This document shows positions 9,392 to 20,202 of a stretch of DNA of 64,000 nucleotides, piece after piece. The position numbers were made by a program, and so were the translations under genes. Each line of letters opens with the position of its first letter. The first letter of the stretch is position 1. A model generated the notes under the pieces. The model searched no databases, had not been told where the DNA came from, and saw only the letters and a program-made list of their open reading frames with translations. Location: assembly GCA_016699635.1 (NCBI GenBank), contig CP064983.1, positions 3,190,375 to 3,254,374 of the forward strand, in the 5' to 3' direction. The DNA comes from Bacteroidota bacterium (GTDB lineage: Bacteria; Bacteroidota; Bacteroidia; AKYH767-A; OLB10).

Positions 9392-10105
9392 ATGAAAATT
9401 GCACTGTTTGGATACGGAAAAATGGGCAAGGAAATAGAAACTGCTGCTATTGAGAGTGGACATCAAATTGTTCTAAAAATTAACTCTGCAAATTACAATC
9501 AGCTTAATAAGGAGTCTCTACAAACTGCCGATGTTGCCATAGAATTTTCAAGGCCTGAAACGGCAGTAAGCAATGCTAAATTATGTATTGATTCAAACGT
9601 TCCTGTAATTATTGGTACAACAGGTTGGTATGAACACAAAGCAACATTAGAGCAATATTGTATTCAAAATAATGGAACGGTTATTTATGCTTCTAACTTC
9701 AGCACGGGTGTGAATATATTTTTTATCATCAATGAGATGTTGTCTAAACTTATGGCACCTATGAAATATGATGCATGGATTGAAGAAGTACACCACATTC
9801 ATAAAAAAGATATTCCAAGTGGCACAGCCATAACACTAGCTAATGATGTACTGAAATATAACAAACAATATTCAGGATGGGCAATTAATGATGAAGATGG
9901 TAAACTTCCCATATACGCACAGCGCATTGACGAAGTAACAGGTTTTCATTCAGTTTCATTCCGTAACGAAGTTGACACCATTGAGATTACACACAATGCA
10001 TTCAGCAGAAAAGGATTTGCACTTGGTGCCATAAAAGCTGCAGAAATAGCTTTGACAAAAAAAGGATTTTACGAGTATAAGAACCTTTTAATAGAACAGC
10101 CTTGA
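9392..10105 (+). CDS. dapB: 4-hydroxy-tetrahydrodipicolinate reductase
   Basis: An intact 237-residue DapB. The NAD(P)-binding motif GYGKMGKE is at residues 7-14, the GTTGWY segment lies mid-protein, and the substrate-binding HHIHKKDIPSGTA carries the family Lys. It reduces dihydrodipicolinate in lysine and diaminopimelate (peptidoglycan) synthesis. It is somewhat short, like other Bacteroidota DapB proteins. It lies between the DUF5683 gene and nth. Confidence 0.95.
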   Translation: MKIALFGYGKMGKEIETAAIESGHQIVLKINSANYNQLNKESLQTADVAIEFSRPETAVSNAKLCIDSNVPVIIGTTGWYEHKATLEQYCIQNNGTVIYASNFSTGVNIFFIINEMLSKLMAPMKYDAWIEEVHHIHKKDIPSGTAITLANDVLKYNKQYSGWAINDEDGKLPIYAQRIDEVTGFHSVSFRNEVDTIEITHNAFSRKGFALGAIKAAEIALTKKGFYEYKNLLIEQP

Positions 10106-10109
10106 TTTT

Positions 10110-10751
10110 ATGTTGCTAAAAGAGCGATATAAATATGTAATCGGTTACTTCAGGAAAAACATGCCTGTGGCAGAAACTGAATTGGTTTACAAAAATCCAT
10201 ATCAACTTTTAGTTGCAGTTATTCTATCTGCTCAATGTACTGACAAAAGAGTCAATATGGTTACTCCTGAATTATTCAAAGCTTTTCCTACGGCTAAAAA
10301 ACTTTCAGAAACAGAGCCTGAAGAAGTTTTTGAGTATATAAAATCTATAAGCTATCCAAACAACAAGGCAAAACATCTTGTCGGTATGTCGCGAATGCTT
10401 TTAGAAAAGTTTGAAGGAGAAGTTCCGTCAGAACTTGATGACCTGATTCAACTACCTGGAGTTGGCCGCAAAACTGCTAATGTAATTTCATCTGTTGTTT
10501 TCAATAAAGCTGCAATGGCTGTTGACACACACGTTTTTCGTGTGGCAGCACGATTAGGTCTTACACGCAATGCAAAAACACCATTAGCTACAGAAATGCA
10601 GTTAGTAAAACATATACCTGAAGAATTAATTGCAACGGCACACCATTGGCTCATACTTCATGGCCGTTATGTTTGTACGGCTCGAAATCCAAAATGTAAT
10701 ATTTGCGGATTAAAAGATGTTTGTGCTTATTATAAAAAACATCCTGTTTAA
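10110..10751 (+). CDS. nth: Endonuclease III
   Basis: An intact 213-residue DNA glycosylase/AP lyase. The helix-hairpin-helix LPGVGRKTAN is followed by catalytic Lys121 and Asp139 (VDTHVFRVAARLGL), matching K120/D138 of E. coli Nth. The C-terminus has the [4Fe-4S] cysteine cluster CTARNPKCNICGLKDVC. It removes oxidised pyrimidines in base-excision repair. It starts 4 bases after dapB, and its stop overlaps the stop of the convergent Sua5 gene by 4 bases. Confidence 0.95.
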   Translation: MLLKERYKYVIGYFRKNMPVAETELVYKNPYQLLVAVILSAQCTDKRVNMVTPELFKAFPTAKKLSETEPEEVFEYIKSISYPNNKAKHLVGMSRMLLEKFEGEVPSELDDLIQLPGVGRKTANVISSVVFNKAAMAVDTHVFRVAARLGLTRNAKTPLATEMQLVKHIPEELIATAHHWLILHGRYVCTARNPKCNICGLKDVCAYYKKHPV

Positions 10752-11362
10752 GATAACACTCCTTTGCCTTCGCGCACAACTGTAATATCATCTGTTGTAC
10801 AATCTACAATTGTACTCGGCACGTTCCCTCCTGCTCCACAATCAACAATCATATCAACCATATCGCTGAACCTTTCATAAATTTCATCAGGGTCGGTTAG
10901 ATAATCTGTAATAGGATCATTTACATCATGCAGTGAAGCCGACATCAGAGGATGTCCTAATTGCTGAATGATTGATAGAGTTACTTTCTGATCAGGAATA
11001 CGAATACCGATATTCTTTTTTCTTGCCCTGAATATACCGGGCACTTTTGTTGATGCTTCAAGTATGAAAGTAAATGGCCCGGGCAATGAACGGTTCAATA
11101 ATTTATATACACTACGGTCGAAAGGTTTGGTGTATTCTGCAATGTTTTTTAAATCATTACACAAAAAAGAAAGATTAGCCTTTTCAGGTTTTACACCTTT
11201 AAAACGACTTACTTTCTCAATGGCAGGCAAACTGTAAATACTGCATGCCAAAGCATAAACTGTATCGGTTGGTATAATGATGATGCCATCATTGTTGATA
11301 CATTCAACAACCTTCTTTATTTTTCTGTCATCAATATTATTCTCGTTAATTTCTATCAACAT
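10748..11362 (-). CDS. Sua5/YciO/YrdC-family L-threonylcarbamoyladenylate synthase
   Basis: A 204-residue YrdC-domain protein. Features are GIIIIPTDTVYALACSI (nucleotide pocket), KPEKANLSFLCND, LPGPFTFILEAS and STIVDCTTDD near the C-terminus. It makes threonylcarbamoyl-AMP from Thr, bicarbonate and ATP for the t6A37 modification of ANN-decoding tRNAs. The partner TsaD is encoded 9 kb away at 20203. The family also contains YciO paralogues of less certain function. Confidence 0.88.
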   Translation of the reverse strand: MLIEINENNIDDRKIKKVVECINNDGIIIIPTDTVYALACSIYSLPAIEKVSRFKGVKPEKANLSFLCNDLKNIAEYTKPFDRSVYKLLNRSLPGPFTFILEASTKVPGIFRARKKNIGIRIPDQKVTLSIIQQLGHPLMSASLHDVNDPITDYLTDPDEIYERFSDMVDMIVDCGAGGNVPSTIVDCTTDDITVVREGKGVLS

Positions 11363-11403
11363 TGCACTTTTGTTTTACTGACAACAAAAAAACAACAATA
11401 AGG

Positions 11404-12462
11404 TTAATCTTTCCAATCGGCAATAAACAAATTGGTGTCATGTGTGCCACCATTGTTTCTGTTACTTGAAAAAATTAATTTCTTGCCATCAGGCGAAAAC
11501 ATCGGAAATGCATTAAACACACTCTGATCAGTAATTTGCACTAAGCCAGTTCCATCAGTATTAATCATATACAACTGAAAATTAAATCCTGATTTCGATT
11601 CATGATTTGATGAGAAAAGAATTTTCTTTCCTGATGGATGAAAGAAAGGTGCCCAGTTTGCTCTACCAAGATGAGTAATCTGTTTCAGATTGCTACCATC
11701 AACATTACAAGTATAGATTTCCATATTGGTTGGTGCAACCAAACCTTCGCTTAACAACTGTTTGTACTCTTGAATTTCTTCAGCTGTAGTTGGCCTTGAT
11801 GAGCGGAACACCAATTGTTTGCTGTCGGGTGAGAAAAATGCACCCCCATCATAACCCAAACCAAACGTAATTTGCTTCTGATTGCTTCCATCAATATCCA
11901 TTGTCCACAATTCAAGATCACCTGTACGATCGCTAGTAAAAACAATCTTTTTACCATCGGGCGAAACTGTTGCTTCAGCATCATATCCCGGTGCATTGGT
12001 AAGTTGTTTCACTATTTTTCCATTCAGGTCAGCAACAAAAATATCGTAGGTATTAAAAATCGGCCATAAATATTTTCCACCACGTCTAAGGTCACCTGTT
12101 TCGGGACATTTATCTCCTCTTAAATGCGTGCTTGCATAAAGAATGGTTTTATTACCGGGCATAAAATATGAGCAGGTGGTACGGCCTTTACCGGTACTGA
12201 TTAATGGAGGTTTGCTATCGGATTTCCAGTTATTAAGATCTAATAAAAATATCTGATCGCATTCAACACCCCATGCTTTATTGTTAGATTGAAAAGCTAA
12301 TTTATTGTTGTCAAAACTAAAATAAGCCTCGGCATTATCACCTCCAAAAGTCAATTGTTTAATGTTTATAAGATGTTTATTCTCAATAGTATCAACATCT
12401 TGGGCTAATGCAAAGTTTAAGCTAAAAGGCAACAGAATTAACAGGTACTTAAATCGTTTCAT
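11404..12462 (-). CDS. TolB-like PD40/WD40 beta-propeller protein
   Basis: An intact 352-residue exported protein: signal peptide to about residue 20 (FALAQ), then PD40 repeats with the FSPDGKK signature (ATVSPDGKKIVFTSDRTGDL; FHPSGKKILFSSN; MFSPDGKKLIFSSNRN). It resembles the propeller of TolB and of DPP-type peptidases, but no peptidase domain follows, so it is probably a periplasmic binding or scaffold protein. No operon partner. Confidence 0.8.
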   Translation of the reverse strand: MKRFKYLLILLPFSLNFALAQDVDTIENKHLINIKQLTFGGDNAEAYFSFDNNKLAFQSNNKAWGVECDQIFLLDLNNWKSDSKPPLISTGKGRTTCSYFMPGNKTILYASTHLRGDKCPETGDLRRGGKYLWPIFNTYDIFVADLNGKIVKQLTNAPGYDAEATVSPDGKKIVFTSDRTGDLELWTMDIDGSNQKQITFGLGYDGGAFFSPDSKQLVFRSSRPTTAEEIQEYKQLLSEGLVAPTNMEIYTCNVDGSNLKQITHLGRANWAPFFHPSGKKILFSSNHESKSGFNFQLYMINTDGTGLVQITDQSVFNAFPMFSPDGKKLIFSSNRNNGGTHDTNLFIADWKD

Positions 12463-12589
12463 AATTTTAAAATATTTTGTCGCGAAAGTATCCCTTTTGA
12501 GAGTGCAACTTGGTGTGATTTTTGTCAGTAATGGAGAAAATGACGAAATCGTTACAAGACCCTTTTGCCGATATTTTTCTACAAAAATC

Positions 12590-12620
12590 TTTGTTTTATG
12601 ATTTCCTTAACATATCTTTG
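12590..12620 (+). promoter_or_regulatory. Complete Bacteroidota promoter (-33 TTTG, -7 TATCTTTG)
   Basis: TTTG at 12590-12593 is separated by 19 bases from TATCTTTG at 12613-12620, the ideal Bacteroidota sigma-ABfr spacing. The start codon of the surface-protein gene lies 18 bases downstream. This is the best promoter in the window. Confidence 0.75.
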
Positions 12621-12637
12621 AAGTTACTCTAAATTGA

Positions 12638-14305
12638 ATGATAATGAAAAAACTTTTCACTGTATTGACTATTCTTCTGATAGCAAGCACAAATCAGGCA
12701 CAAAATGTAGGAATTGGCACCAATGTTCCTATGCAAAAATTAGATGTGATTGGGAAAATTAGATCATCAACACTTACTGGTGTTGGTAATCGTTTTGTGA
12801 TGGCAGACCCTACAGGTACACTAAATGTGAGTTCAAGTGGTTTACTTGATTCAACAGCATGGCTAACACTTGGGAATAGTTCAATAGATACTACAAAAAA
12901 TTTTCTCGGCACATTAACCAACACACATATATTATTTAAAACAAATGGCAACGCTGCTGCAAATGAAAGAATGCGCATTCGTTCAGGAGGAGAAATTATA
13001 GTTAATAATACTTCTGTAGGTAATAATAACGGTGATGTGTTTTCTGTTTATGCAACAGGAAGTAGTAATGGTATCAACAATGCATTGAGCCCAATTGGTG
13101 CATTTGCACTAAATGGTTACTCTGCAACGACAGGCATTGGAGTATCTGGTGCTAACACAGGAACCGGTGTTGGCGTTTGGGGCAGTTCATCTTCCGGTTA
13201 TGGAACTGTAGGATTTTCCGGAGGTAATACAGCATTTGCAGGAATGTTTCAGAATTCTAATGCCAATGGAACAGGATTACTTGTTACAGGAAATAATCTT
13301 CCAGGAACATATTTAGTAAATGGTTCTGCTGGTTCTTTCCGAGGCACCAATTTCGGCATTATTAATTTTTCAAACATCAGTTCTGCTGCTGTTGCCGGTA
13401 GTGCAGTTTGGGGAAGTAATAGAAAAACAATCATAACAAGTTATCTCGGTGGTGCCGGTGTAACTGGAATTGATTCTGCATATGGATCCGGTGTTATAGG
13501 TGTTTCATTTTTTTGGAGGCAATAATGGCGTTACAGGTATAGGTAGTTATAATAGTGGAACCGGTGTAATGGGTCAGGCAGGGATGGGCCCCACACCCTA
13601 TGCAGTATGGGGAGATGTAACAACCGTTTCAGGAACAAATGCTACCTCAATTGCTGTTATTGGAAGTAATAATTCAGTTGGTGCCAATGCAATTGGTATT
13701 TTAGGACAAGAAGTTGCTGCACCCAATGGTCCTACACGTTATGCAATATTTGCTAACGGTGATTTAGCCGCTTCAGGAACAAAAACTTTTGTAATTGATC
13801 ACCCACTAGATCCATCAGGAAAATTTCTGAAACATTTTTCTATTGAATCAAATGAAGTACTTAATTATTACAGAGGTAATGTTGTACTCGATGCAAATGG
13901 TGAGGCAACTATTCAACTACCTTCTTATTTCAATAGTATAAATAACTCAAACTACAACTACAACCTCACTCCTATTGGTGCACCTGCACAACTTTATGTT
14001 AAATCGGAAGTTACAGGTAATAACTTCGTAATTGCCGGGGCGTTGCCGGAATGAAGGTAAGCTGGACACTAACGGCTGAAAGAAACGATCCTTATCTGCA
14101 ACAAAATCCAGATAGTCGTTTGGTTGAACTTCCAAAAACAGGAGACGCTGCAGGAAAATATTTAGTTCCATCATTGTATGGACAACCGGAGTCAGCAGGA
14201 ATTTATTACAAACCTATTCCTCAAAAAACTGCTGTAAACGAAAAATCGAAAGATGCACCGTTAATTAAATCAAGAGATTTTACACAACAAAACGATTCTA
14301 AATAA
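12638..14305 (+). CDS. Secreted Gly-rich repetitive surface protein, frameshifted
   Basis: Three pieces form one protein of about 555 residues. A signal peptide (ending NQAQ) is followed by the start NVGIGTNVPMQKLDVIGKI, seen in many Bacteroidota surface proteins, then a long Gly/Ser/Thr/Asn-rich stretch of repeated short beta units (TGIGVSGANTGTGVGVWGSS) like tail-fibre or adhesin stalks. The C-terminal piece has a conserved KVSWTLTAERNDPYLQ region. No T9SS sorting domain is visible. An extra T at about 13510 and an indel at about 14045 break the frame. It begins an operon with the protease gene 27 bases downstream. Confidence 0.7.
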
Positions 14306-14332
14306 CAAGCTCATTTCATCATTAAAAACTAC

Positions 14333-17300
14333 ATGAGTATGAAAAAGTTTGTTTACTATATTTTATTATTTCTGCTACCTGTAACAGCATGGTCGCAGTG
14401 TATGATGACACCTGTTTCTTTACAGGACAGAATCAGTAATGCAACTATTGTTGTTGAAGCTACTGCCTTGCAACAAAACAGTTACTGGAACAACAGTAAT
14501 GATTTCATCTACACTTCCACTACACTTTCAATTTCTGCAGTTTATAAAGGCACAATTCAGGGCAGTCAGATTGCATTGATTACAGAAGGCGGTATTGTTG
14601 GTAACATCATGATTAAGTCAGAACCATCTTTGAATATTAAACCCGGACAGAATGGAATATTTTTTCTAATTCCACACAGCCAGCCGTCAGGAAGTAAACT
14701 GTCAGGAATGTTTGAAGGATATGCTTTGAGTCAGAGTTTAATTTTGTTTGATGAAACAAGTAATTCAGCAACAGGTCCGTTTGAAAACTACAGTGACATC
14801 AATGCATTACGAAATCAGATTATCAATGCTACAGGTGGCGTTCAGCGCATTTCTTCTATTGCACCACAGCAGGCACCTCCATCTGTAAATAAAATAATGA
14901 TTCCGCCAACTATTGCTTCAATAGTACCGGCAACAACTACGGCAGGAACATTTTCAACAATCACAATAAACGGAAATAATTTTGGTGCCACCTATGTTAA
15001 CGGAACTTCAAACGTTGAATTTCCTGATGCCAATACTGGAGGTGTAAGTTATATTTCTGCTCCGCAAAATCATATTCAGTCGTGGAGCAACACACAAATT
15101 CAGGTTTGGGTACCTACACAAGGTGGAAGCGGATTAATAAGAGTAACAAACAATCTTGGAGAAACTACAACTTCTGCAATTTCAATTACCATTAATTATA
15201 ATGAAACAAATGTTGTTAGTGGTAGTAATTATTATCAACCCGACTTGATTAACAATAATGGAACCGGAGGTTATACTTTTCGTTACAACACAACATTTAA
15301 TGGTAATGCTGCTGCTGTTGCTGCATTTGAAAGAGCATTACAAACATGGCGCTGTGGAACTTTTGTAAACTTCAACCGCTCGGGTACTACTGCAACAACT
15401 TGTCAGGCTTTAGACGGAACTAACTTAGTGACCTTTGATGGTTCATGTGCATTGCCTGCCGGAGTTCTCGGAATTTCGTACAGTTATTACAGTGCATGCG
15501 CAACAGGCGTTTGGTATCTTAACGAAAACGATTTAAAGTTTCGTACCAATGGAACCGGAGGCATAAACTGGAACTATGGCCCTGCTGCAACCGGTGGTGG
15601 CAATTTCGATTTTGAATCAGTTTGTTTGCATGAATTAGGACACAGTCATCAGTTAGGTCACACTATTGTGCCTGTGACAGTAATGAATTATGCTATTGGC
15701 CCAAATACAGACAGACGTACACTTACACCAATCAGTGAAACTGCCGGTGGAAATGATATAATGAGTCGTAGTGTGGTGACTAATGCCTGCGGACCAACAG
15801 CTATGGTTGCGCTTTCTGCGGGAAGCTGTGCCATCAATGCACCTATTGCTGATTTTAATGGTACACCACTGACAGGATGCAATACGCTGAACGTAACTTT
15901 TACAGATGCATCCATCAATACTCCAACATCGTGGACGTGGTCTTTTCCAGGAGGGGTACCAAATACTTTTGTAGGACAGAATCCTCCTGTAATTTTTTAT
16001 GCCGCACCGGGCAACTACGCAGTTACCCTAACTGTAAGCAATGCATTTGGAAGCAATACACTTACTAAAACAAATTATGTACAGATTGCAACCTGCCCTC
16101 CACCTACACCTGATTTTACAGCTAATCCAACAACCGTTTGTCAGGGAAATACTGTACAGTTTGTAGATTTGAGTACCAACACACCAACAAGCTGGAGTTG
16201 GACTTTTCCGGGAGGTACACCGGGAACATCTACTGCACAAAACCCTGTGATTACTTATGCCACTGCAGGAACTTATAATGTTACATTAACCTCAACTAAT
16301 GCCTATGGCAGCAACACATTAACAAAAACAAATTACATAACAGTAAACAATTGCCCTGCTCCACCGGTCGCTGATTTTAGTGCATCGCCAACAACACTGT
16401 GTTCCGGTGGTACAGTAAACTTCACCGATCTTTCAACTAACACACCCACATCATGGTCGTGGACATTTGCCGGTGGCACACCGTTATCATCTGTAGCACA
16501 AAATCCAACAATAACGTATAACACACCCGGCACTTACGCAGTTACATTAATTGCAACTAATGGTGGTGGCTCGAACACAAAAACTGTATCAGGATATATT
16601 ACGGTAAATCTTTGCTCTGCACCTGTTGCATCTTTTTCAGGATTTCCTACAACCATCTGCGAAGGTCAGGCTGTGACTTATGTAGATCAGTCAACCAACT
16701 CACCATCATCATGGGCATGGACTTTTACCGGTGGGCGCACTGCAGCATCTGCCTTGCAGAATCCTGTTATTAGCTATGCTACTGCAGGCACCTACACTGT
16801 TTCATTAACTGCAACAAATGCTTTTGGCAACAACACTTTTACTAGAACAAATTACATCAATGTTGTTACATGTCCGTCACCTGGAACAGGACTTATTGTC
16901 AATGACGGGTCACTGATTTTTGTTCAACCTACTGCAATGATGCATGTTGAAGGTGGTGTTATTAATCAGGATAACCTGAGCAACATTGGTACATGGGATA
17001 ACTCCGGTCAGGTGCGTATACAAGGCGACTGGACAAACAATTCATCTGGAAATGCTTTTATCAACAGCAGCCCGGGTGAAGTGGAACTGTTTGGCGCCAA
17101 TCAAACTATAAGAGGTAGTACACCTACTTTCTTCTTTACCTTAAATCTGACAGGCACAGGTATAAAAACCCAAAATATTGATGCAACGGTTCAGGTCACA
17201 AGGAAATGTGATGCATGTTACCAATACAGCACCGGCAGCTATTACGCGTACAGGTGGACTTAACTCAACTCCTGTTCAGGGTTTTGTGAGTAGCACAGGC

Positions 17301-18332
17301 AGTGGTAAGTTGTGGCGAAACACCAACACTACATCTGTGTATTTATTTCCTGTAGGTTCTTCAATACCTCCCGCACGTTTTCGTCCAGTTGAAATAAAGC
17401 CATTGAGTGCAACACCCAATACTTTTGCTGTACGTATGGTTAATAATGACCCGAATACTGATGGTTTTAACCGTGCTGTACGTGAACCCACCTTAGGTGC
17501 AGTAAATGCAGGATGGTATCAGAAAATAAACAGAGTTTCCGGTAGTTCGTTAGCGGAGTTTTCGCTTTATGCCGATGATGCACAGGATGCCATTGCTTCA
17601 TGGCCATTACTCAAACTTTGTCAGTGGGGACAGGCTGCCCCTCCTGTATGGTGGAAAGATATTGGCGGTGCTGTAACTCCGGGCGCTTCACCTGTGTTAG
17701 GATCGGTGCTGCGTACCAACTGGAATAATTTCAGTAATACAGAAAATTTCAATATTGCACCAGAATCAAATCCACTGCCTGTTGAATTACTTTCGTTTAC
17801 CGGTAACTGTAAGAACAACATTGTTAATCTGAATTGGACAACTGCATCTGAAATAAACAATCATTATTTTGAATTGCAACAATCAGCCGATGGAAATGAT
17901 TTTGTTACTATAGGTCGTGTTGAAGGTAATGGTACCACCATCAAACAAAATTTTTATTCTTTTACCATTGATCAAAAAACTGAACACACATTTTTCCGAT
18001 TGGTGCAATATGATTTTGATGGAAGAGCTAATGTATTGCCGGCTATTTTAGTTTCGTGTAACACAGAAAGTCCTGCAACAGTAAATATCAACCTGATGCC
18101 CAATCCGGCAAAAGATGTTTTTGTTTCTGACATATATCTTCCTGAAAAAACACAACTCTCCATGAAGGTATTTAATACCATCGGACAATTGGTTATGGAA
18201 GAACAATGGACACTTGATGCAGGCTATCATAAACAAGCAACACAGGTTTCTACTCTTGCAAAAGACATTTACAATATCCGCTATACTTCAAACTCGTTTA
18301 ACATAGTAAAACAAATAGCTATTGTAAAATAA
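14333..18332 (+). CDS. Secreted metzincin-like metalloprotease with TIG, PKD and T9SS domains, frameshifted
   Basis: A protein of about 1,330 residues. The order is signal peptide (residues 1-21), a conserved N-domain, an IPT/TIG fold (IASIVPATTTAGTFSTITI), then a catalytic domain with HELGHSHQLGH at about 433-443 and the likely Met-turn VMNY, which is the metzincin zinc signature HExxHxxGxxH. Four PKD domains follow, each with a TSWxWxFxGG core. The C-terminus carries a T9SS type-A sorting domain (MPNPAKDVFV ... IVKQIAIVK). One frameshift lies near 17205. It is probably exported and anchored on or released from the cell surface to cut proteins. Confidence 0.82.
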
Positions 18333-18338
18333 TTGCTG

Positions 18339-18842
18339 ATGTCAGAAATTGTATTGCGTAGTTTGCAAATTGACGATGCAGAAATATTTGCTTTGCATGC
18401 CAACAACAGTGCAATTGCAGATAACATGACCAATCAGTTTCCCTTTCCATATACGAAAGCACATGCACTGGAATTTATCAGAAGACTTAACGGTTTTAAA
18501 CCTGCTCAGGTATTTGCAATTGACTTAGATGGAGAGGCAATAGGTGCTATTGGACTACACCCGCAGACTGACATTTTTTTAAAAAATGCAGAGCTTGGAT
18601 ATTGGCTTGCTGAAAAATATTGGGGTAAAGGATTTGTTTCCATTGCTATTAAAAAAATAGTTGAATATGGTTTCAGCAGTTTTGAAATAGATAGAATTTT
18701 TGCACGCCCCTTTGGCAGCAATAAAGCTTCGCAACGCGTATTGGAAAAAACAGGATTTGTTTTGGAAGCCCGCCTTGAAAAAATCATTTATAAAAACAAT
18801 CGTTATGAAGATGAGTTGATTTATGCAATCAGGAGAAAGTGA
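18339..18842 (+). CDS. GNAT N-acetyltransferase (RimJ/RimL type)
   Basis: An intact protein of about 167 residues. The fold markers are IGAIGLHPQTD, ELGYWLAEKYWGKGFVSIA (acetyl-CoA loop and motif A) and RPFGSNKASQRVLEKTGF. It belongs to the RimJ/RimL acetyltransferase group, which modifies ribosomal or other protein N-termini or small molecules; the substrate is not predictable. I chose the ATG at 18339 over the TTG at 18333. It follows the protease stop by 6 bases. Confidence 0.88.
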   Translation: MSEIVLRSLQIDDAEIFALHANNSAIADNMTNQFPFPYTKAHALEFIRRLNGFKPAQVFAIDLDGEAIGAIGLHPQTDIFLKNAELGYWLAEKYWGKGFVSIAIKKIVEYGFSSFEIDRIFARPFGSNKASQRVLEKTGFVLEARLEKIIYKNNRYEDELIYAIRRK

Positions 18843-19060
18843 TTAAGTGAAGCCCGATGAAGTGAGGGGTTATGATCAACAACGACTGACAAGGGGTGAT
18901 TAAGTGATTATGTGAAACGTGATGAAGTAAAGTGAAAATTCAGAATTCAGAGTGCAGAATTCAGAATTGAAAAAGTGAAAATAACATCAGGCATTAAATT
19001 GTGATTAGCCACGGCTGACAGAGGTGATTAGGTGTAAGGACAATAGATATTAGCATAAGA

Positions 19061-19188
19061 CTTTAGCCTGATGGATAGAAAAGCCAATCCCCAAAAAAAT
19101 CCACCGATGGTTTTTAACAGCGGTGGATTTTTTATTTGTGGACTAAAGTCCGATATGAGGCTTAGGGATCATCTATCTCAGGCTAAAG
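19061..19188. repeat. Inverted repeat enclosing a terminator
   Basis: CTTTAGCCTGATGGATAG at 19061-19078 is nearly the reverse complement of CTATCTCAGGCTAAAG at 19173-19188. The loop contains the hairpin terminator at 19097-19135. It resembles a small palindromic intergenic element, possibly mobile. No coding capacity. Confidence 0.6.
19097..19135. terminator. Strong rho-independent terminator
   Basis: Ten-base stem AAATCCACCG / CGGTGGATTT around a 14-base loop, followed by a T tract. It separates the forward acetyltransferase gene from the convergent coiled-coil gene and could serve both strands. Confidence 0.8.
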
Positions 19189-19209
19189 CCTTTGGTAGAA
19201 TTCAAAAAC

Positions 19210-20094
19210 TTATCTCAACACATAAGATGATGCCCCGCTGAGGTTGCCATCAATATACACTTCTATCAGATAGGTGCCCGGTGTAAATATTCTATCGTTC
19301 TCCTCATAACTAAGGCAATTGTCAACGGTGGCATTTTCGTAGCGCAGCGATGAAACAACAGTACACATTACCTCTTCACCACTATCCATTTTAAAAGATG
19401 TAGATCCGGCAGAGCGGTTACCCATAACCTTACCACCCGGCTCAATGATTCTGAGATAAACATTTTTTTCTCCTGCTTTGGCAATTTTATTTTCAAGAAC
19501 AGAAAAACACACATCCATTTTATTGGTACGTTTTGATAAAGCGGTGGACACAAATTTGCCATTGCCTTTTTTCTTGAAAGTAGAAACTTTAAAATATTCT
19601 GACTTTAAAACCGATGCAGTGTTAACCGTTGTTTCTAAATTTTTAGAAAGCGTTTCGACAGTGCCTGATAATTGTGCATTATCATCTTTGAGTTTTTGAT
19701 TTTCTACCATCAGGGTATCTATCTTATCCAAATATTCATCACGCAGTTTTTTGAGTGACTCTAATTCTGCCATCAGCTTTTTGTTTAATGCTGCGCTGTT
19801 GCCTTCGCTTCTTATTAATTTCTGAATGCGCTCTTTCTGTTCATCAATTTTATGATTGGCCTCGGTTAAAAGACTGTCCAGATTGTCATTGATACCTTTG
19901 TACTTGTTTAGCTCTTCGATGGTGGCACCCAATTCTTTTTCAACGTCAACACGTGCTGTAATGAGGCTGTCTTTAGTAACCTCAAATACCTCTGTAGTTG
20001 ATGTGTGATTGCGCCATTGATATACGTTAAACAATGCCGAAGCAGCAAATAAAACAATCCAAATACGATTATTCCCTTTACTCTGGTTTTCCAT
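19210..20094 (-). CDS. Membrane-anchored coiled-coil protein
   Basis: An intact 294-residue protein of unknown function. One N-terminal membrane segment (IWIVLFAASALFNVYQW) is followed by about 130 residues of predicted coiled coil rich in Glu, Lys and Leu (LDSLLTEANHKIDEQKERIQ; KKLRDEYLDKIDTLMVENQK). A compact C-terminal beta domain comes next (NVYLRIIEPGGKVMGN; FTPGTYLIEVYIDGN). The layout suggests an envelope-spanning spacer with a periplasmic binding head. Conserved-looking but not a family I can name. Confidence 0.65.
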   Translation of the reverse strand: MENQSKGNNRIWIVLFAASALFNVYQWRNHTSTTEVFEVTKDSLITARVDVEKELGATIEELNKYKGINDNLDSLLTEANHKIDEQKERIQKLIRSEGNSAALNKKLMAELESLKKLRDEYLDKIDTLMVENQKLKDDNAQLSGTVETLSKNLETTVNTASVLKSEYFKVSTFKKKGNGKFVSTALSKRTNKMDVCFSVLENKIAKAGEKNVYLRIIEPGGKVMGNRSAGSTSFKMDSGEEVMCTVVSSLRYENATVDNCLSYEENDRIFTPGTYLIEVYIDGNLSGASSYVLR

Positions 20095-20119
20095 GATAAT
20101 ATTTTTATAGATTAATTAA

Positions 20120-20127
20120 CAAAGGTA
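20120..20127 (-). promoter_or_regulatory. -7 promoter box for the coiled-coil gene
   Basis: On the reverse strand TACCTTTG fits TAnnTTTG, 25 bases ahead of the start codon at 20094. A possible -33 TTG lies about 18 bases further upstream. Confidence 0.5.
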
Positions 20128-20202
20128 ATATGTATTTTAAAGTAAACAACTCCTGTATGTCAAGGTTTTGAACAGGCGCAATGTCAACAAATGGGTATAA
20201 AG

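Larger units (their letters stand above)
18843..19209. other. Gene-free repeat-rich spacer
   Basis: No credible gene. It holds degenerate direct words (GTGATTAAGTGA, GATGAAGTGA), an EcoRI-like string of AGAATTCAG repeats at about 18938-18968, the word TTAGCCACGGCTGA at 19005-19018 (the reverse complement occurs in the spacer at 37 kb), and an inverted repeat around a strong terminator at 19061-19188. Confidence 0.7.
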
